A DNA stretch of 64,000 bases from Nocardia acididurans (GCF_016741815.1 NZ_JAERRJ010000002.1:620001-684000); one strand, 5' to 3'. Positions 42,901-51,687 are shown, counted from the stretch's first letter. Made by a program: numbers and translations. Notes: a model not told the origin generated them from the sequence alone.

Positions 42901-43434
42901 TCAGATACCTCGGCCCTTGTTCTTGCGATCCCAGGGGTGCTTGGGGTTTTCTCCCCAGCCGTCGTCACCGGATTGGTCCCGGTATTCCTTCTCGAGTTCG
43001 TCGTCCTCGGCCTGCTGCTGGGCGCGGGCGCGCGCGGCCTCGTCCTCCGCGCGACCGCGTTCCACCTCCCAGAAGGTGGGCGTCTCGGCGACGGGGATGG
43101 GGAACGGCGAGGGGATCGTTCCGTCGAGCCGGATGGGGCCGCCCTCGGCCTGGGTGGCGATCTCGCCGGAATGGCGGGCGATGAACGACGACAGCGGCTC
43201 CACAATGGCCGCGAGATCCGGTATGTCGGCCACGGCGGCCCCCAGCACCGGCCCGAAATCCGTTCCACTGGAACGGGAAACGGCGGTCGGGCTCAGGTGA
43301 ATCGCGTAGGTGAACTCGCCGGTCAGCTCGGCGATGACCAGCCGGGTCCCGTCGGTGTCCAGCTGGGGTTCGAGGCCGGTTGTCAGCCGCAAGGGCTGCG
43401 CCGCCGATCCGGATTCCCTGGCACGGAATGTCAT
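42901..43434 (-). CDS. Hypothetical protein B of a tandem paralogue pair
   Basis: A 177-residue protein sharing with its neighbour the pattern YAIHLSPTAVSRSSGTDFGP, AVADIPDLAAIVEPLSSFIA and TIPSPFPIPVAETPTFW. Its tail differs: a charged helix AEDEAARARAQQQAEDDELE ending in basic residues. It lacks the 60-residue N-terminal helical part of protein A. ATG 43434 has no ribosome site and may be leaderless; it is divergent from the SnoaL-like gene across 70 bases. Function unknown. Confidence 0.7.
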   Translation of the reverse strand: MTFRARESGSAAQPLRLTTGLEPQLDTDGTRLVIAELTGEFTYAIHLSPTAVSRSSGTDFGPVLGAAVADIPDLAAIVEPLSSFIARHSGEIATQAEGGPIRLDGTIPSPFPIPVAETPTFWEVERGRAEDEAARARAQQQAEDDELEKEYRDQSGDDGWGENPKHPWDRKNKGRGI

Positions 43435-43504
43435 CGAACGAAAAGACCCGCGCGGCCGATACCTACCGGGGACAGGTTCGCCGGTATTCGATAGCGAGGT
43501 CCTC

Positions 43505-44041
43505 ATGGACAGCATTTCTCTGACCGCGGCGGAGGCCGCACGGGCTCTGGCCATTCGGTCGGTGCAGATCATGGGCGATGGTGAGCGCGGCGATTTCGAC
43601 GCCGTGATCCATCCGGAGGCGACCAATCGGGAGAGCAGGACCGAGCCGCCCGACACCCGGGGCCGGGGCCCGGCCGCGTATTGGGCCACCGCGATCTGGC
43701 TGCGCACCGCCTATTCGGACCTGCGCCACACCATCGACACCGCGGTCGTGGACGGGGATCTGGTGGTGCTGCACACGACCATGCACGGACGGCACACCGG
43801 TCCGTTCGTCGTGTACCGCGAGGATGGGCTGGTGGACCAGGTCTTTCCGCCCACCGGGCGGACTTTCGCCGTGACGCAGACGCATTGGTTGCGGATCGCG
43901 GAGGGCAGGGTGATCGAGCACTGGGCCAACCGCGACGATCTCGGGCAGGCGGTTCAGCTGGGCTGGGTGCCGCCGACCCCCGGGTATCTGCTGCGGATGG
44001 CGCGCGCGACGCGTAAGGCGCAGCGGGAGAACGGGAACTGA
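43505..44041 (+). CDS. SnoaL-like ester-cyclase-family protein
   Basis: A 178-residue cone-fold protein of the NTF2/SnoaL type: LAIRSVQIMGDGERGDFDAV, YWATAIWLRTAYSDLRHTID, VVLHTTMHGRHTGPFVVY and HWLRIAEGRVIEHWANRDDL. The last two segments are the usual SnoaL ending with catalytic-type His/Asp. Members cyclise polyketides or act on small molecules, but stand-alone copies in actinomycetes are mostly uncharacterised. ATG 43505 has GAGG upstream. It is convergent with the LuxR-family regulator. Confidence 0.85.
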   Translation: MDSISLTAAEAARALAIRSVQIMGDGERGDFDAVIHPEATNRESRTEPPDTRGRGPAAYWATAIWLRTAYSDLRHTIDTAVVDGDLVVLHTTMHGRHTGPFVVYREDGLVDQVFPPTGRTFAVTQTHWLRIAEGRVIEHWANRDDLGQAVQLGWVPPTPGYLLRMARATRKAQRENGN

Positions 44042-44073
44042 GCCGTTCCCCCGCTGCGGGCGCGCAGGGCCGG

Positions 44074-46206
44074 TCAGCCCGCGGATCGGGAGGCCGCCTC
44101 CGAGTAGGCGGCCACGACGAAACGCAGTTCACTGCGCCGGGCCACGGCGAGCTTGCGGTACACCTTGGTGAGGTGCTGTTCCACCGTGCTGGTGGTGATG
44201 GCGAGTTCGGCGGCGATCTCGCGGTTGCGTTTGCCGTGTGCGGCCAGTTCGGCGACCCGGCGTTCGGCGGGGCTGAGCGAGTCCAAACCGTTGGGCACCA
44301 GGCGAACTCGTGGTGTCGCGTCGGTGACGGGGGCGGTCCGGTCGACGCGCAGACGGCGCAGCAGCTGTTCGGCGCCACAGGCTTCGGCCAGCCGGGTCGC
44401 CTCGCGCAGGAGTGGACGCGCCTTGTCCGCGTCACCGATGGAGCGGTAGGCGCGCCCCAGATCGGTGAGCGCGGTGGCCAATTCGAGGTCGCTGCTGCCC
44501 GCGCGGGCGATGGCGGTGGCCCGCCGCAGCAGCATGACGCGACGGTGCGGGTCGCTGGTGGCGGCGAGCAGTCGCAGCGAAACACTGCCGCTGTGATGGC
44601 GATCCGCCCCGCCGATGGCATCCAGGTGCATGGTGGCGAACTCTTGGGCCTGCCGCTGCTGTCCGGCCGCGAGGTGGGCCGCGGCGACGTCGTTGCGCCA
44701 GGGCACCAGCCAGGCGAAGTCCATGTTCCACTGGCGCATGAGGTTTCCGCACTGCCGGAAGTGCCGCAGGGCCTCCTCGGGGCGGCCGGTGGCCAGGCAG
44801 TGTTCGCCGTGCGCGCTCAGATAGGTGAGCGCGAAGCGTGATTCGAACATGGCGCGCGGCACCGGCCGCCGCAGCTGGGCGGCCGCTTCGGTGTGTTTGC
44901 CCTGGGCGGTGAGCGCCCGCACCAGGACCGCGATCGGCCGTCCGGCCCACACTCCGAGGTTGTCGGCCGGTATGAGATTCAGTGCGAGCACGGCATTCTC
45001 GGCCGCGCCGGTGAGATTTCCCTTGCGCAGCAGCGTTTCCGCCCGCGCCGCCGCGAAAATCGACTGCCAGGTGGGCGCACTGCGCGCTTCGGCTTCCGCG
45101 AGCAGTGAAGCGCACCACGCGTCCGCGGTGTCGAGCCGGTCGGTGTGAATGAGACCGTCCACCGCCGCCACCAGGGTTTCGGAGGTGCCGAAGGTCAGCC
45201 GGTTGCCCGCCAGAATGCGCTGCGCCACGGCCGCGACACCGGCCTCCGGATGCTGCGTGGTGAGCGCGTCGAGCAGCTCTCCGGCCATGCGGTAGGGCGA
45301 ATTCCGGTCCGACGGCACGTATTCCGGATCGGGTGCGGCGAACAGTCGCCGATGCCGTTCGGCGTGCGCCGGATGCGTGTAGCGCAGCCAGGCGCACAGG
45401 AAGTCGATCCGCGCCCCGGCCGGATGCGGCAGGTCACGCCCGCGATCCAGGCGTCCGAGCGCGTGATCGGCGTGCAGCGCGTACCCGTGCCAGAGCATGT
45501 GCAGCGCGGTCGAGGGCAGTTCCGAGTACGGCACCCGCCCGGTCCGCAGCGCCGCCTTCAGCCGCCCGAAGTTCCGGGTTCGCGTGGACGGGTTGATCCG
45601 CCATTCCACCGACACCAGCCGGGTGGCGATGGCGGCCCGCTCCCCCACCCGCCGGCTGGCCCGGTAGGCGAGTTCCAGACACTGTGCCGCCCTGTCGAGT
45701 TCGTCCTCACCGAGCGCCGATTCCGCGGCCTCGACCAGCACGAGCGACGCCCAGGACCCGCGCACGTCACCCGCCGCGAGCAGCTGATCCGCGACTGTCA
45801 CACAGGGAAAGCCGGTGCGGTGCAACAGCTCCGCGGCCCGGCCGCGCAGCTCCCGATAGTCCTCGACGGGTAGTTCGCGCAGGATCCGCGCGGCTATCCC
45901 CGGATAGGTGAACCGCTGCTGTTCGACCAGGCCCGCGTCCGCCAATGCGGCCACGGAGTCGTGTATTTCGTCGAGTTCCACCTCGAGCAGTCCGGCGGCG
46001 AGCTCCACGCTGGCGGCATCCCCCAATACCGCCAGCGCGCGAGCCGTGCGCAGGAGCGTGGCGTCGCCCCCGCGCAACACCTCCACCCGCACATCCGGAT
46101 CCACCTGTCGCGGGGGCGCCCCACGCAGTGGACGCGCTCCACCCACGATCGTCATATGTTTTCGGTCCCGAGCGACCGGCCGCTGCATTCTCCCAGTCCC
46201 TTTCAT
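44074..46206 (-). CDS. LuxR-family (LAL-type) regulator lacking the N-terminal ATPase
   Basis: A protein of up to 710 residues with a C-terminal LuxR helix-turn-helix (LSPAERRVAELAAHGKRNRE, EIAAELAITTSTVEQHLTKV) and a long helical repeat region like the C-terminal two thirds of LAL regulators. The Walker A/B ATPase module expected at the front of a LAL is absent, and the protein begins near the winged-helix that normally follows it (LLRTARALAVLGDAASVELA). Starts at 46206, 46188 or 46152 are possible. It lies downstream of the two OleA-like genes on the same strand and is the likely cluster activator. Confidence 0.88.
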   Translation of the reverse strand: MKGTGRMQRPVARDRKHMTIVGGARPLRGAPPRQVDPDVRVEVLRGGDATLLRTARALAVLGDAASVELAAGLLEVELDEIHDSVAALADAGLVEQQRFTYPGIAARILRELPVEDYRELRGRAAELLHRTGFPCVTVADQLLAAGDVRGSWASLVLVEAAESALGEDELDRAAQCLELAYRASRRVGERAAIATRLVSVEWRINPSTRTRNFGRLKAALRTGRVPYSELPSTALHMLWHGYALHADHALGRLDRGRDLPHPAGARIDFLCAWLRYTHPAHAERHRRLFAAPDPEYVPSDRNSPYRMAGELLDALTTQHPEAGVAAVAQRILAGNRLTFGTSETLVAAVDGLIHTDRLDTADAWCASLLAEAEARSAPTWQSIFAAARAETLLRKGNLTGAAENAVLALNLIPADNLGVWAGRPIAVLVRALTAQGKHTEAAAQLRRPVPRAMFESRFALTYLSAHGEHCLATGRPEEALRHFRQCGNLMRQWNMDFAWLVPWRNDVAAAHLAAGQQRQAQEFATMHLDAIGGADRHHSGSVSLRLLAATSDPHRRVMLLRRATAIARAGSSDLELATALTDLGRAYRSIGDADKARPLLREATRLAEACGAEQLLRRLRVDRTAPVTDATPRVRLVPNGLDSLSPAERRVAELAAHGKRNREIAAELAITTSTVEQHLTKVYRKLAVARRSELRFVVAAYSEAASRSAG

Positions 46207-46376
46207 CGAACGGCGGAGCCCGACTGAAGGGAGGGCACGGAGAACTCGTTGTGCTGGGCGGCATCATTGCAGCGGTGGACGCCCGTCGGCGTCCGGATCA
46301 GCCGGGTCACAGGGTCTTCCAGCGGCCGCCGGCGTCCGCCCACACCAGCCGACGGCGACCGTCCGGTTGAATTACC

Positions 46377-47318
46377 TTACACTCCAATATGTTTGACGCG
46401 CAGCGCGGAAGCGGCCGCGGAGCGCTCCAACGCACGCGGGCGATAGACCACGCACGCGGCCGAACCGTCGTCCGCGCCCACGAACACCACGGCCCCGGCC
46501 TGCGCCAACTGTCCCTCGGCGGCCGCGTTCACGTACGCGTGCACCGGGGCCGCCGTATAGGGGTCTCCCACCGCGGGATCGACCCCGGCCACCGAGATGG
46601 ACGGCACGCCGAGCCGGTAGGCGAGCCGCTCCCGGAATCCGGGCACCGGCGCGGGGGCGAGCAGTACGGCCCGGCCGGTGGCGAAATCGGTGCCGTCGAT
46701 CCTCTCCTCGTCGAGAGCGGACCGCACCACGGTCTCGGCCGCCGCGAGCGGATCCCCCTCGCCGCCGCGCACGGTGAGGGCGTTGCGCCCGTCGGTACCC
46801 GCCCCGATGAGGTCCGCCCATCCGGTCGGCCGCGCGGTGTCGGCGGTGCCGAGCGTGTGCAGACCACCGAATCCGCCTGCCTCGGTGTCGGATCGCAGCA
46901 GTAGCGCCGCACCGGTCGGCGTGTAGGGGAAGTCCGCACGATCACGCTGAGTGGAGGGATGCGCGTCCCCCGCGAGCACCAGCACGTACTCCAGATCCCG
47001 TGCGGCGATGAAGGATTGCGCGACGGTGAGTGCCTGCAGCACGCCCGTCCCACCGTTCAGCAGGTCGAAGGAGAAGGCCGGCACCCGCCCGGTCTCGTAT
47101 TCCAGCCCCACTTCCAGTCGCTTCTGCAGCAGTGCCGCGACGGCCGGTTCGGCGATATTGCTGTCCCGGTACACCCCGGCGTTGATCACCAGCCCGACCC
47201 GTTCGGGCGCGACCTCGGCCTGCTCCAGTGCCGCCCGCCCGGCCCGCGTGGCCAGTTCGAAGTAGCTGCCGGTGTCGGCGTCGGTGGTGACGGCCGCGGA
47301 AACGATTGCGGTGCTCAT
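46377..47318 (-). CDS. nltB: Cys-less OleA-like thiolase-fold subunit (NltB-type)
   Basis: A 313-residue ketosynthase-III/thiolase-fold protein. The catalytic cysteine position is glycine: FDLLNGGTGVLQALT (about G90) replaces the NACxG of its partner. The His and Asn of the active site are also missing. It keeps a glutamate in SNIAEPAVAALLQ (E57), aligned with the base that OleA inserts across the dimer interface. It follows the NltA-type gene by 4 bases, with GGAGG before ATG 47318. The two should form a heterodimer performing a Claisen condensation of two acyl-CoAs, as in the nocardiolactone pathway. Confidence 0.82.
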   Translation of the reverse strand: MSTAIVSAAVTTDADTGSYFELATRAGRAALEQAEVAPERVGLVINAGVYRDSNIAEPAVAALLQKRLEVGLEYETGRVPAFSFDLLNGGTGVLQALTVAQSFIAARDLEYVLVLAGDAHPSTQRDRADFPYTPTGAALLLRSDTEAGGFGGLHTLGTADTARPTGWADLIGAGTDGRNALTVRGGEGDPLAAAETVVRSALDEERIDGTDFATGRAVLLAPAPVPGFRERLAYRLGVPSISVAGVDPAVGDPYTAAPVHAYVNAAAEGQLAQAGAVVFVGADDGSAACVVYRPRALERSAAASALRVKHIGV

Positions 47319-47322
47319 ACTT

Positions 47323-48369
47323 TCAGGCCTCCAATCGGGAAACGGTCGCGGCGAGATGTCCGGAGACGACCCCGGACGCCTCGGGCACCAGCAGCACCTT
47401 GGAGCCCTTGGGAATTCGCTGCTGAGCCAGGCTCTCGTGCAGGACCAGGAAGTGCGAGGTGGAGGCGGTGTTGCCGTACTCGTCGTAGGCGTTGAGCTGC
47501 TGCGGCATCGGGGTGTTGAAGTGCCGCTCGGTGAGCTGGCTGATGTAGTCGATGGCCGGGCCGCTGAACTGGTGGTGCACCCAGTAGTCGTACTTCTCGC
47601 TCTCCCAGCTGCGCCCGTGCTCCGACAGATAGTCGGACATGCGCGAAATCCCCTGCAGGAAGCGCGCTTCGGAGGCCAGCGCCCGGTTGTCGGTGTACAT
47701 GGCGATGCCGGTGGTCTTCTCACTCGGCATGCCGATGCAGTGTTCCGCGCCGGCGGAGGTGGTCATGAGTTCGATGTAGTGGATCTCGTCGTTGTCGTCG
47801 CCCTGATCGTCGACGACGACGGCCACCGCGGCGTCTCCGACGGTGAGCGCGGCGAACTGCGGGTCGTAGGGCTGGCTGATCTCCCGTGCGGCGGTTTCGG
47901 CGATGGGCGTGATCTGCTCACCGCTGACCACCAGTCCGCGCCGCACCACTCCGGCCTTGATCAGCCGGTCCAGCACCAGCACACCGGTGATCATTCCGGC
48001 GCAGGCGTTGGACAGGTCGAAGTGCAGCGCCTTGTCCGCGCCGAGGGCGTTGCGCAGGGTGAGTGCGAAGGACGGCGCGTAGCTGTACTGCCCGGCGCCG
48101 TGGAACCGGGTGATGGACACCGAGATCACCGCGTCCAGATCCTCTGCGCGGTAATCGGAATGCTCCAGGCAGTCGTCGATCGCTTTGCGGGCTAGCTCGA
48201 ACGACGATTCATAATGATCCGGATCGGAATTGTAGACGCGCCGATTCTTGATTCCGGTGATGCGTTCGAGATCCAATGCTCTCGGCACGGAAAGACTGCC
48301 GATCACATCCTCGGTGGAGCGGACTGTGCTGGGTGTGTACGCACCAATCGATTCGAAGCGTGTACGCAT
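47323..48369 (-). CDS. nltA: OleA-like beta-ketoacyl synthase III subunit with catalytic Cys (NltA-type)
   Basis: A 348-residue FabH/OleA-like protein. The nucleophile is C123 in FDLSNACAGMITGVLVL; the oxyanion/active-site His and Asn are in YWVHHQFSG (H265/H266) and DEYGNTASTSHF (N300). The position of the OleA interface glutamate is alanine here (YSYAPSFAL, about A98). ATG 48369 follows GTAGGGGG. With the Cys-less partner it should condense two fatty acyl-CoAs head to head to a 2-alkyl-3-ketoacid. It is transcribed divergently from the synthetase gene. Confidence 0.85.
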   Translation of the reverse strand: MRTRFESIGAYTPSTVRSTEDVIGSLSVPRALDLERITGIKNRRVYNSDPDHYESSFELARKAIDDCLEHSDYRAEDLDAVISVSITRFHGAGQYSYAPSFALTLRNALGADKALHFDLSNACAGMITGVLVLDRLIKAGVVRRGLVVSGEQITPIAETAAREISQPYDPQFAALTVGDAAVAVVVDDQGDDNDEIHYIELMTTSAGAEHCIGMPSEKTTGIAMYTDNRALASEARFLQGISRMSDYLSEHGRSWESEKYDYWVHHQFSGPAIDYISQLTERHFNTPMPQQLNAYDEYGNTASTSHFLVLHESLAQQRIPKGSKVLLVPEASGVVSGHLAATVSRLEA

Positions 48370-48561
48370 GGCCCCCTACTCTCTGGACTTATTGCCGAGT
48401 TCGGTCGAATTCTGGTGCGGCGAATGGCAATCGGAGATTTCACGATGCCGGCGCCGTCGTTACCCAGTAGCACCGATGCCGATTCGAACGTTAGCAGTAC
48501 TCATTGGTAGCCGGAGGCCACACATGCCCCACCATCCACTGTGGTAACACGGACATTTCAC

Positions 48562-48579
48562 AGTTCACCGGACTGAACT
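48562..48579. promoter_or_regulatory. Inverted repeat AGTTCA-N6-TGAACT
   Basis: AGTTCA-CCGGAC-TGAACT has perfect 6-base arms around a 6-base centre, near the middle of the divergent nltA-nltC region. It is a candidate dimeric-regulator site. Which regulator would bind is unknown. Confidence 0.45.
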
Positions 48580-48624
48580 CCCAGGTAGACAGTAATATTC
48601 GCAGACCGGTTGCGGATTGCATCC

Positions 48625-48644
48625 TAGGGGTGTCGTTAGGGGTG
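48625..48644. promoter_or_regulatory. Direct repeat TAGGGGTG-TCGT-TAGGGGTG
   Basis: Two exact copies of TAGGGGTG are spaced by 4 bases. Preceded by CC, the first reads CTAGGGG, which resembles the half-site CTVGGG described for PAS-LuxR regulators such as PimM. The cluster's LuxR regulator is therefore a candidate binder, though it is of the LAL type; this is speculation. Confidence 0.4.
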
Positions 48645-48702
48645 GCGGCGAAACACGTTGCGGTACCGCGAGACACACCAAACCGATTGCCTGACAACGT
48701 AT

Positions 48703-48746
48703 TACCGTCACGCTCTCGCGGTAGCGAACGTGCGAAGCGTGCGGTA
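48703..48746 (+). promoter_or_regulatory. Long hairpin in the nltC leader
   Basis: TACCGTCACGCT pairs with AGCGTGCGGTA with one bulged base, enclosing about 21 bases. It lies 88 bases before the TTG start of the synthetase gene. No T tract follows, so it is not a standard terminator; attenuation or mRNA protection are possibilities. Confidence 0.4.
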
Positions 48747-48834
48747 ACCTCGCCGTACTGCGTATCGAATTCCGCCACAATTCCGTTAATCGCAGTCCGA
48801 ATTCCCATGCGCTCGAATTCATCGAGGTGATGTC

Positions 48835-50508
48835 TTGACCACCGCAATCTACTGGCGCGCGCTAGACCGATTCAGCGCCGTCGTCGCCGACCATCCCGAT
48901 CGGGAGGCGGTGATCTATCCGGCCGGCCGGACCGCCGCGGGCCTGCCGGAGTACCGGCAGCTCAGCTACGCCGAACTCGACGAATGGTCGGACGCCATCG
49001 CGGAGAAGGCGCTCGAATCCGGAATCACCCCGGGATTGCGCACGATCGTGCTGGTGCGGCCGGGGCCGGAGCTGTACGCGGTGCTGTACGGGCTGTTCAA
49101 GATCGGCGCGGTGCCGGTGGTGATCGATCCCGGCATGGGGTTGTTCAAGATGCTGCGGTGCCTGCAGGCCGCCGACGCCGGCGCGTTCATCGGAGTGCCG
49201 GAGGCCCAGGGCGTTCGGATCGTGTTCCGCGCCTACTTCCGCAAGGTCAAGGTGGCGATCACGGTGGGCGGGCCGTCGTTCTGGCCCGGCCCTACCCTGG
49301 AGGGCTGGGGCCGCAAACCCGTTGCGCCCCTGCCGGATCGAACCCCCGCGCCGGATACCGATCCGCTGCTCATCGCCTACACCACCGGCAGCACCGGCCC
49401 GGCCAAGGCGGTCGTGCTCACACACGGCAATCTGGCCGCCATGATCGATCAGGTGGACGCGGCGCGCGAACACGTCCCGCCGGGCACCTCGCTGATCACC
49501 GCCGCGGTGGCCGGGATTCTGGAGCTGCTGCTCGGATCCCGCTGTGTCCTACCGCCGTTGATCCCCTCCAAGGTCGGCGCGACCGATCCCGCGCATGTGG
49601 TGGACGCCGTCGCGCGGTTCGGCGTGCGCACCATGTTCGCCTCCCCCGCCGTGCTGATTCCGCTGCTGCGGCACGTGGAAGAGCATGGGGCGCAGCTGGA
49701 GACACTGCAGAGCATCTACTCCGGCGGTGCGCCCGTCCCGGATTGGTGCATCGAGCAATTGCGCAAGGTGCTGCCCGAGGATGCCAAGGTGTATTCGGGC
49801 TACGGGGCCACCGAGGCGCTGCCCATGGCCACCATCGAATCGCGGGAACTGCTGAGCGGTCTGGTGGCCGAGGCGCATCGCGGGCACGGCGTCTGTGTGG
49901 GCAGGCCCGCCAAGGATGTGCGGGCGCGCATTGTCGCCATCACCGAGGACGCCCTGCCCACCTGGGCCGATGCCGAAGCGCGGGCCGCCGAACTGGCGAA
50001 GTCGCGCGGTATCGGGGAGCTGGTGGTGGCGGGCCCGAATGTGAGCACCCGCTACTTCTGGCCGGAGCAGGCCAACCGCTCCGGCAAGATCGTGGACGGC
50101 GAGACGGTCTGGCATCGCACCGGCGATCTCGCCTGGATAGACGACGAGGGCCGAATCCGCTTCTGCGGCCGCAAGAGTCAGCATGTGGTCACCGCCGACG
50201 GCCCGATGTTCACGGTGCAGGTCGAGCAGGTGTTCAATACCGTCCCGGGGGTCGCGCGCACCGCCCTGGTCGGCATCGGCGAACGTGGCGGGCAGCGTCC
50301 GGTGCTGTGCGTCGAACTCGAATCCGGCGCCGATCGCGGCGCCGTCGAGACCCGATTGCGGGAGCGCCGTGCGGAATTCGAGGTCAGCGAGCCGGTGACC
50401 GGATTCCTGTTCCACCCCGGATTCCCGGTCGACATCCGGCACAACGCCAAGATCGGCCGCGAGAAGCTGGCGGTCTGGGCGGCCAAGCAACTGCAGGAGG
50501 CACAGTGA
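48835..50508 (+). CDS. nltC: OleC/NltC-type beta-lactone synthetase (ANL superfamily)
   Basis: A 557-residue adenylate-forming enzyme. ANL motifs are AYTTGSTGPAKAVVLTHGN (P-loop-like), YSGYGATEALPMA and HRTGDLAWIDDEGRI, and the OleC-type stretch PVVIDPGMGLFKMLRCLQ distinguishes it from ordinary acyl-CoA ligases. OleC-type enzymes adenylate a beta-hydroxy acid and close it to a beta-lactone. The start is TTG 48835 with GAGGTGA upstream; no ATG or GTG gives a better N-terminus. It overlaps the reductase gene (GTGA). Together with nltA/nltB-type genes and no OleB-like decarboxylase, this predicts retention of the beta-lactone. Confidence 0.88.
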   Translation: MTTAIYWRALDRFSAVVADHPDREAVIYPAGRTAAGLPEYRQLSYAELDEWSDAIAEKALESGITPGLRTIVLVRPGPELYAVLYGLFKIGAVPVVIDPGMGLFKMLRCLQAADAGAFIGVPEAQGVRIVFRAYFRKVKVAITVGGPSFWPGPTLEGWGRKPVAPLPDRTPAPDTDPLLIAYTTGSTGPAKAVVLTHGNLAAMIDQVDAAREHVPPGTSLITAAVAGILELLLGSRCVLPPLIPSKVGATDPAHVVDAVARFGVRTMFASPAVLIPLLRHVEEHGAQLETLQSIYSGGAPVPDWCIEQLRKVLPEDAKVYSGYGATEALPMATIESRELLSGLVAEAHRGHGVCVGRPAKDVRARIVAITEDALPTWADAEARAAELAKSRGIGELVVAGPNVSTRYFWPEQANRSGKIVDGETVWHRTGDLAWIDDEGRIRFCGRKSQHVVTADGPMFTVQVEQVFNTVPGVARTALVGIGERGGQRPVLCVELESGADRGAVETRLRERRAEFEVSEPVTGFLFHPGFPVDIRHNAKIGREKLAVWAAKQLQEAQ

Positions 50509-51539
50509 GGGCATTGGTGACGGGGGCCTCCGGCTTCCTGGGCGGCGCGCTGACGCGGCGGCTCGTGCGCGACGGCGAGTACGACGTCTCGATCCTGGTG
50601 CGCGGCAGCAGCAATCTGCGTGACCTGCTCCCGGTGATCGACGACATCCAGCTGGTCACCGGCGATCTCGCCGACGGCGCATCCCTGGAGAAGGCCGTCG
50701 CGGGCGTGGACGTCGTATTCCACAGTGCCGCACGGGTGGACGAGCGCGGTTCGCGCGAGCAGTTCTGGCAGGAGAACGTGAACGCCACCGCCCGCCTGCT
50801 GGCCGCGGCGCGGGCCGGGGGCGCGAGCCGGTTCGTGTTCATCTCCAGCCCGAGCGCGCTCATGGACCGCGACGGCGGCGATCAACTGGATATCGACGAG
50901 TCGGTGCCGTATCCGCGCCGCTACCTCAACCACTACTGCGAGACCAAGGCCGCGGCCGAACGCCTTGTGCTCCAGGCGAATGCGATCGGTTTCACCACCA
51001 CCGCGCTGCGCCCGCGCGCGATCTGGGGCGCGGGTGACCGCTCCGGCCCGATCGTGCGGCTGCTCGACCGCGCCGCGGCGGGCACGCTGCCGGATCTGTC
51101 GGCGGGCCGGGACGTGTACGCGTCGCTGTGTCATGTGGAGAACATCGTCGAGGCCTGCGTCAAGGCCGCTGCCTCCGAGAATGTCGGCGGCAGGCCGTAT
51201 TTCATCGCCGATGCCGAGCGCACGAACGTCTGGCCGTTCCTGTCCCGGGTGGCCGCCGATCTCGGCTATGCGCCGCCGCGCCGCAAGGTCGATCCGCGGT
51301 TGGTCGGGTTGCTCGTCGAGATCATCGAAACACTCAGGCGCGCACCGTATATCGCCGCCCGCTGGACGCCGCCGCTGTCGCGCTACTCGGTGGCGGTCAT
51401 GACACGGTCGGGCACCTACGACACCGCCGCGGCCGCGCGCGACTTCGGTTACGCGCCGGTCGTCGACCGCGACACCGGGATGGCCGAATTGAAGACCTGG
51501 CTGAAATCCGGGGCGGTGAGTTCCGGAATAGCCCACTGA
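50505..51539 (+). CDS. nltD: OleD/NltD-type 2-alkyl-3-ketoalkanoate reductase
   Basis: A 344-residue extended SDR/3-beta-HSD-like reductase. The cofactor motif is VTGASGFLGGALTRRLV near the N-terminus, the catalytic Tyr/Lys are in HYCETKAAAERL, and FISSPSALMD supplies the serine. It should reduce the ketone of the Claisen product to the beta-hydroxy acid used by the synthetase. GTG 50505 shares GTGA with the upstream stop and has GGAGG 6 bases before it, so synthetase and reductase form one operon. Confidence 0.88.
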   Translation: MRALVTGASGFLGGALTRRLVRDGEYDVSILVRGSSNLRDLLPVIDDIQLVTGDLADGASLEKAVAGVDVVFHSAARVDERGSREQFWQENVNATARLLAAARAGGASRFVFISSPSALMDRDGGDQLDIDESVPYPRRYLNHYCETKAAAERLVLQANAIGFTTTALRPRAIWGAGDRSGPIVRLLDRAAAGTLPDLSAGRDVYASLCHVENIVEACVKAAASENVGGRPYFIADAERTNVWPFLSRVAADLGYAPPRRKVDPRLVGLLVEIIETLRRAPYIAARWTPPLSRYSVAVMTRSGTYDTAAAARDFGYAPVVDRDTGMAELKTWLKSGAVSSGIAH

Positions 51540-51560
51540 CCAGCCATCGGGCGCTCCCAC

Positions 51561-51594
51561 CGTAACTTGTGTTACGCCGGGTACCGGCTAGTAT
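51561..51594 (+). promoter_or_regulatory. Operator-promoter upstream of the alpha/beta hydrolase gene
   Basis: CGTAAC-TTGT-GTTACG (51561-51576) is a perfect 6-base inverted repeat. It overlaps a possible -35 box TTGTGT (51567-51572), followed after 16 bases by TAGTAT (51589-51594) as -10. The hydrolase ATG is 93 bases further on. This suggests that the hydrolase is transcribed separately from nltCD under its own repressor. Confidence 0.5.
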
Positions 51595-51687
51595 GGGTTG
51601 CAGTACCGTGCGCAGGGTATGTCGTCATCGACTCCCCTACCACGGAAGATGCAGCGCAGCACCGCTACTCAATGAGGAGAGCGCCCG

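Larger units (their letters stand above)
48370..48834. promoter_or_regulatory. Divergent control region of the nlt-type cluster
   Basis: This 465-base gap is AT-richer than the flanking genes and contains no gene. It contains three ordered elements listed separately: an inverted repeat at 48562, a direct repeat at 48625 and a long hairpin at 48703. The leader of the synthetase gene ends in GAGGTGATGTC before its TTG start. Promoters in both directions must lie here; none is clear-cut. Confidence 0.7.
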
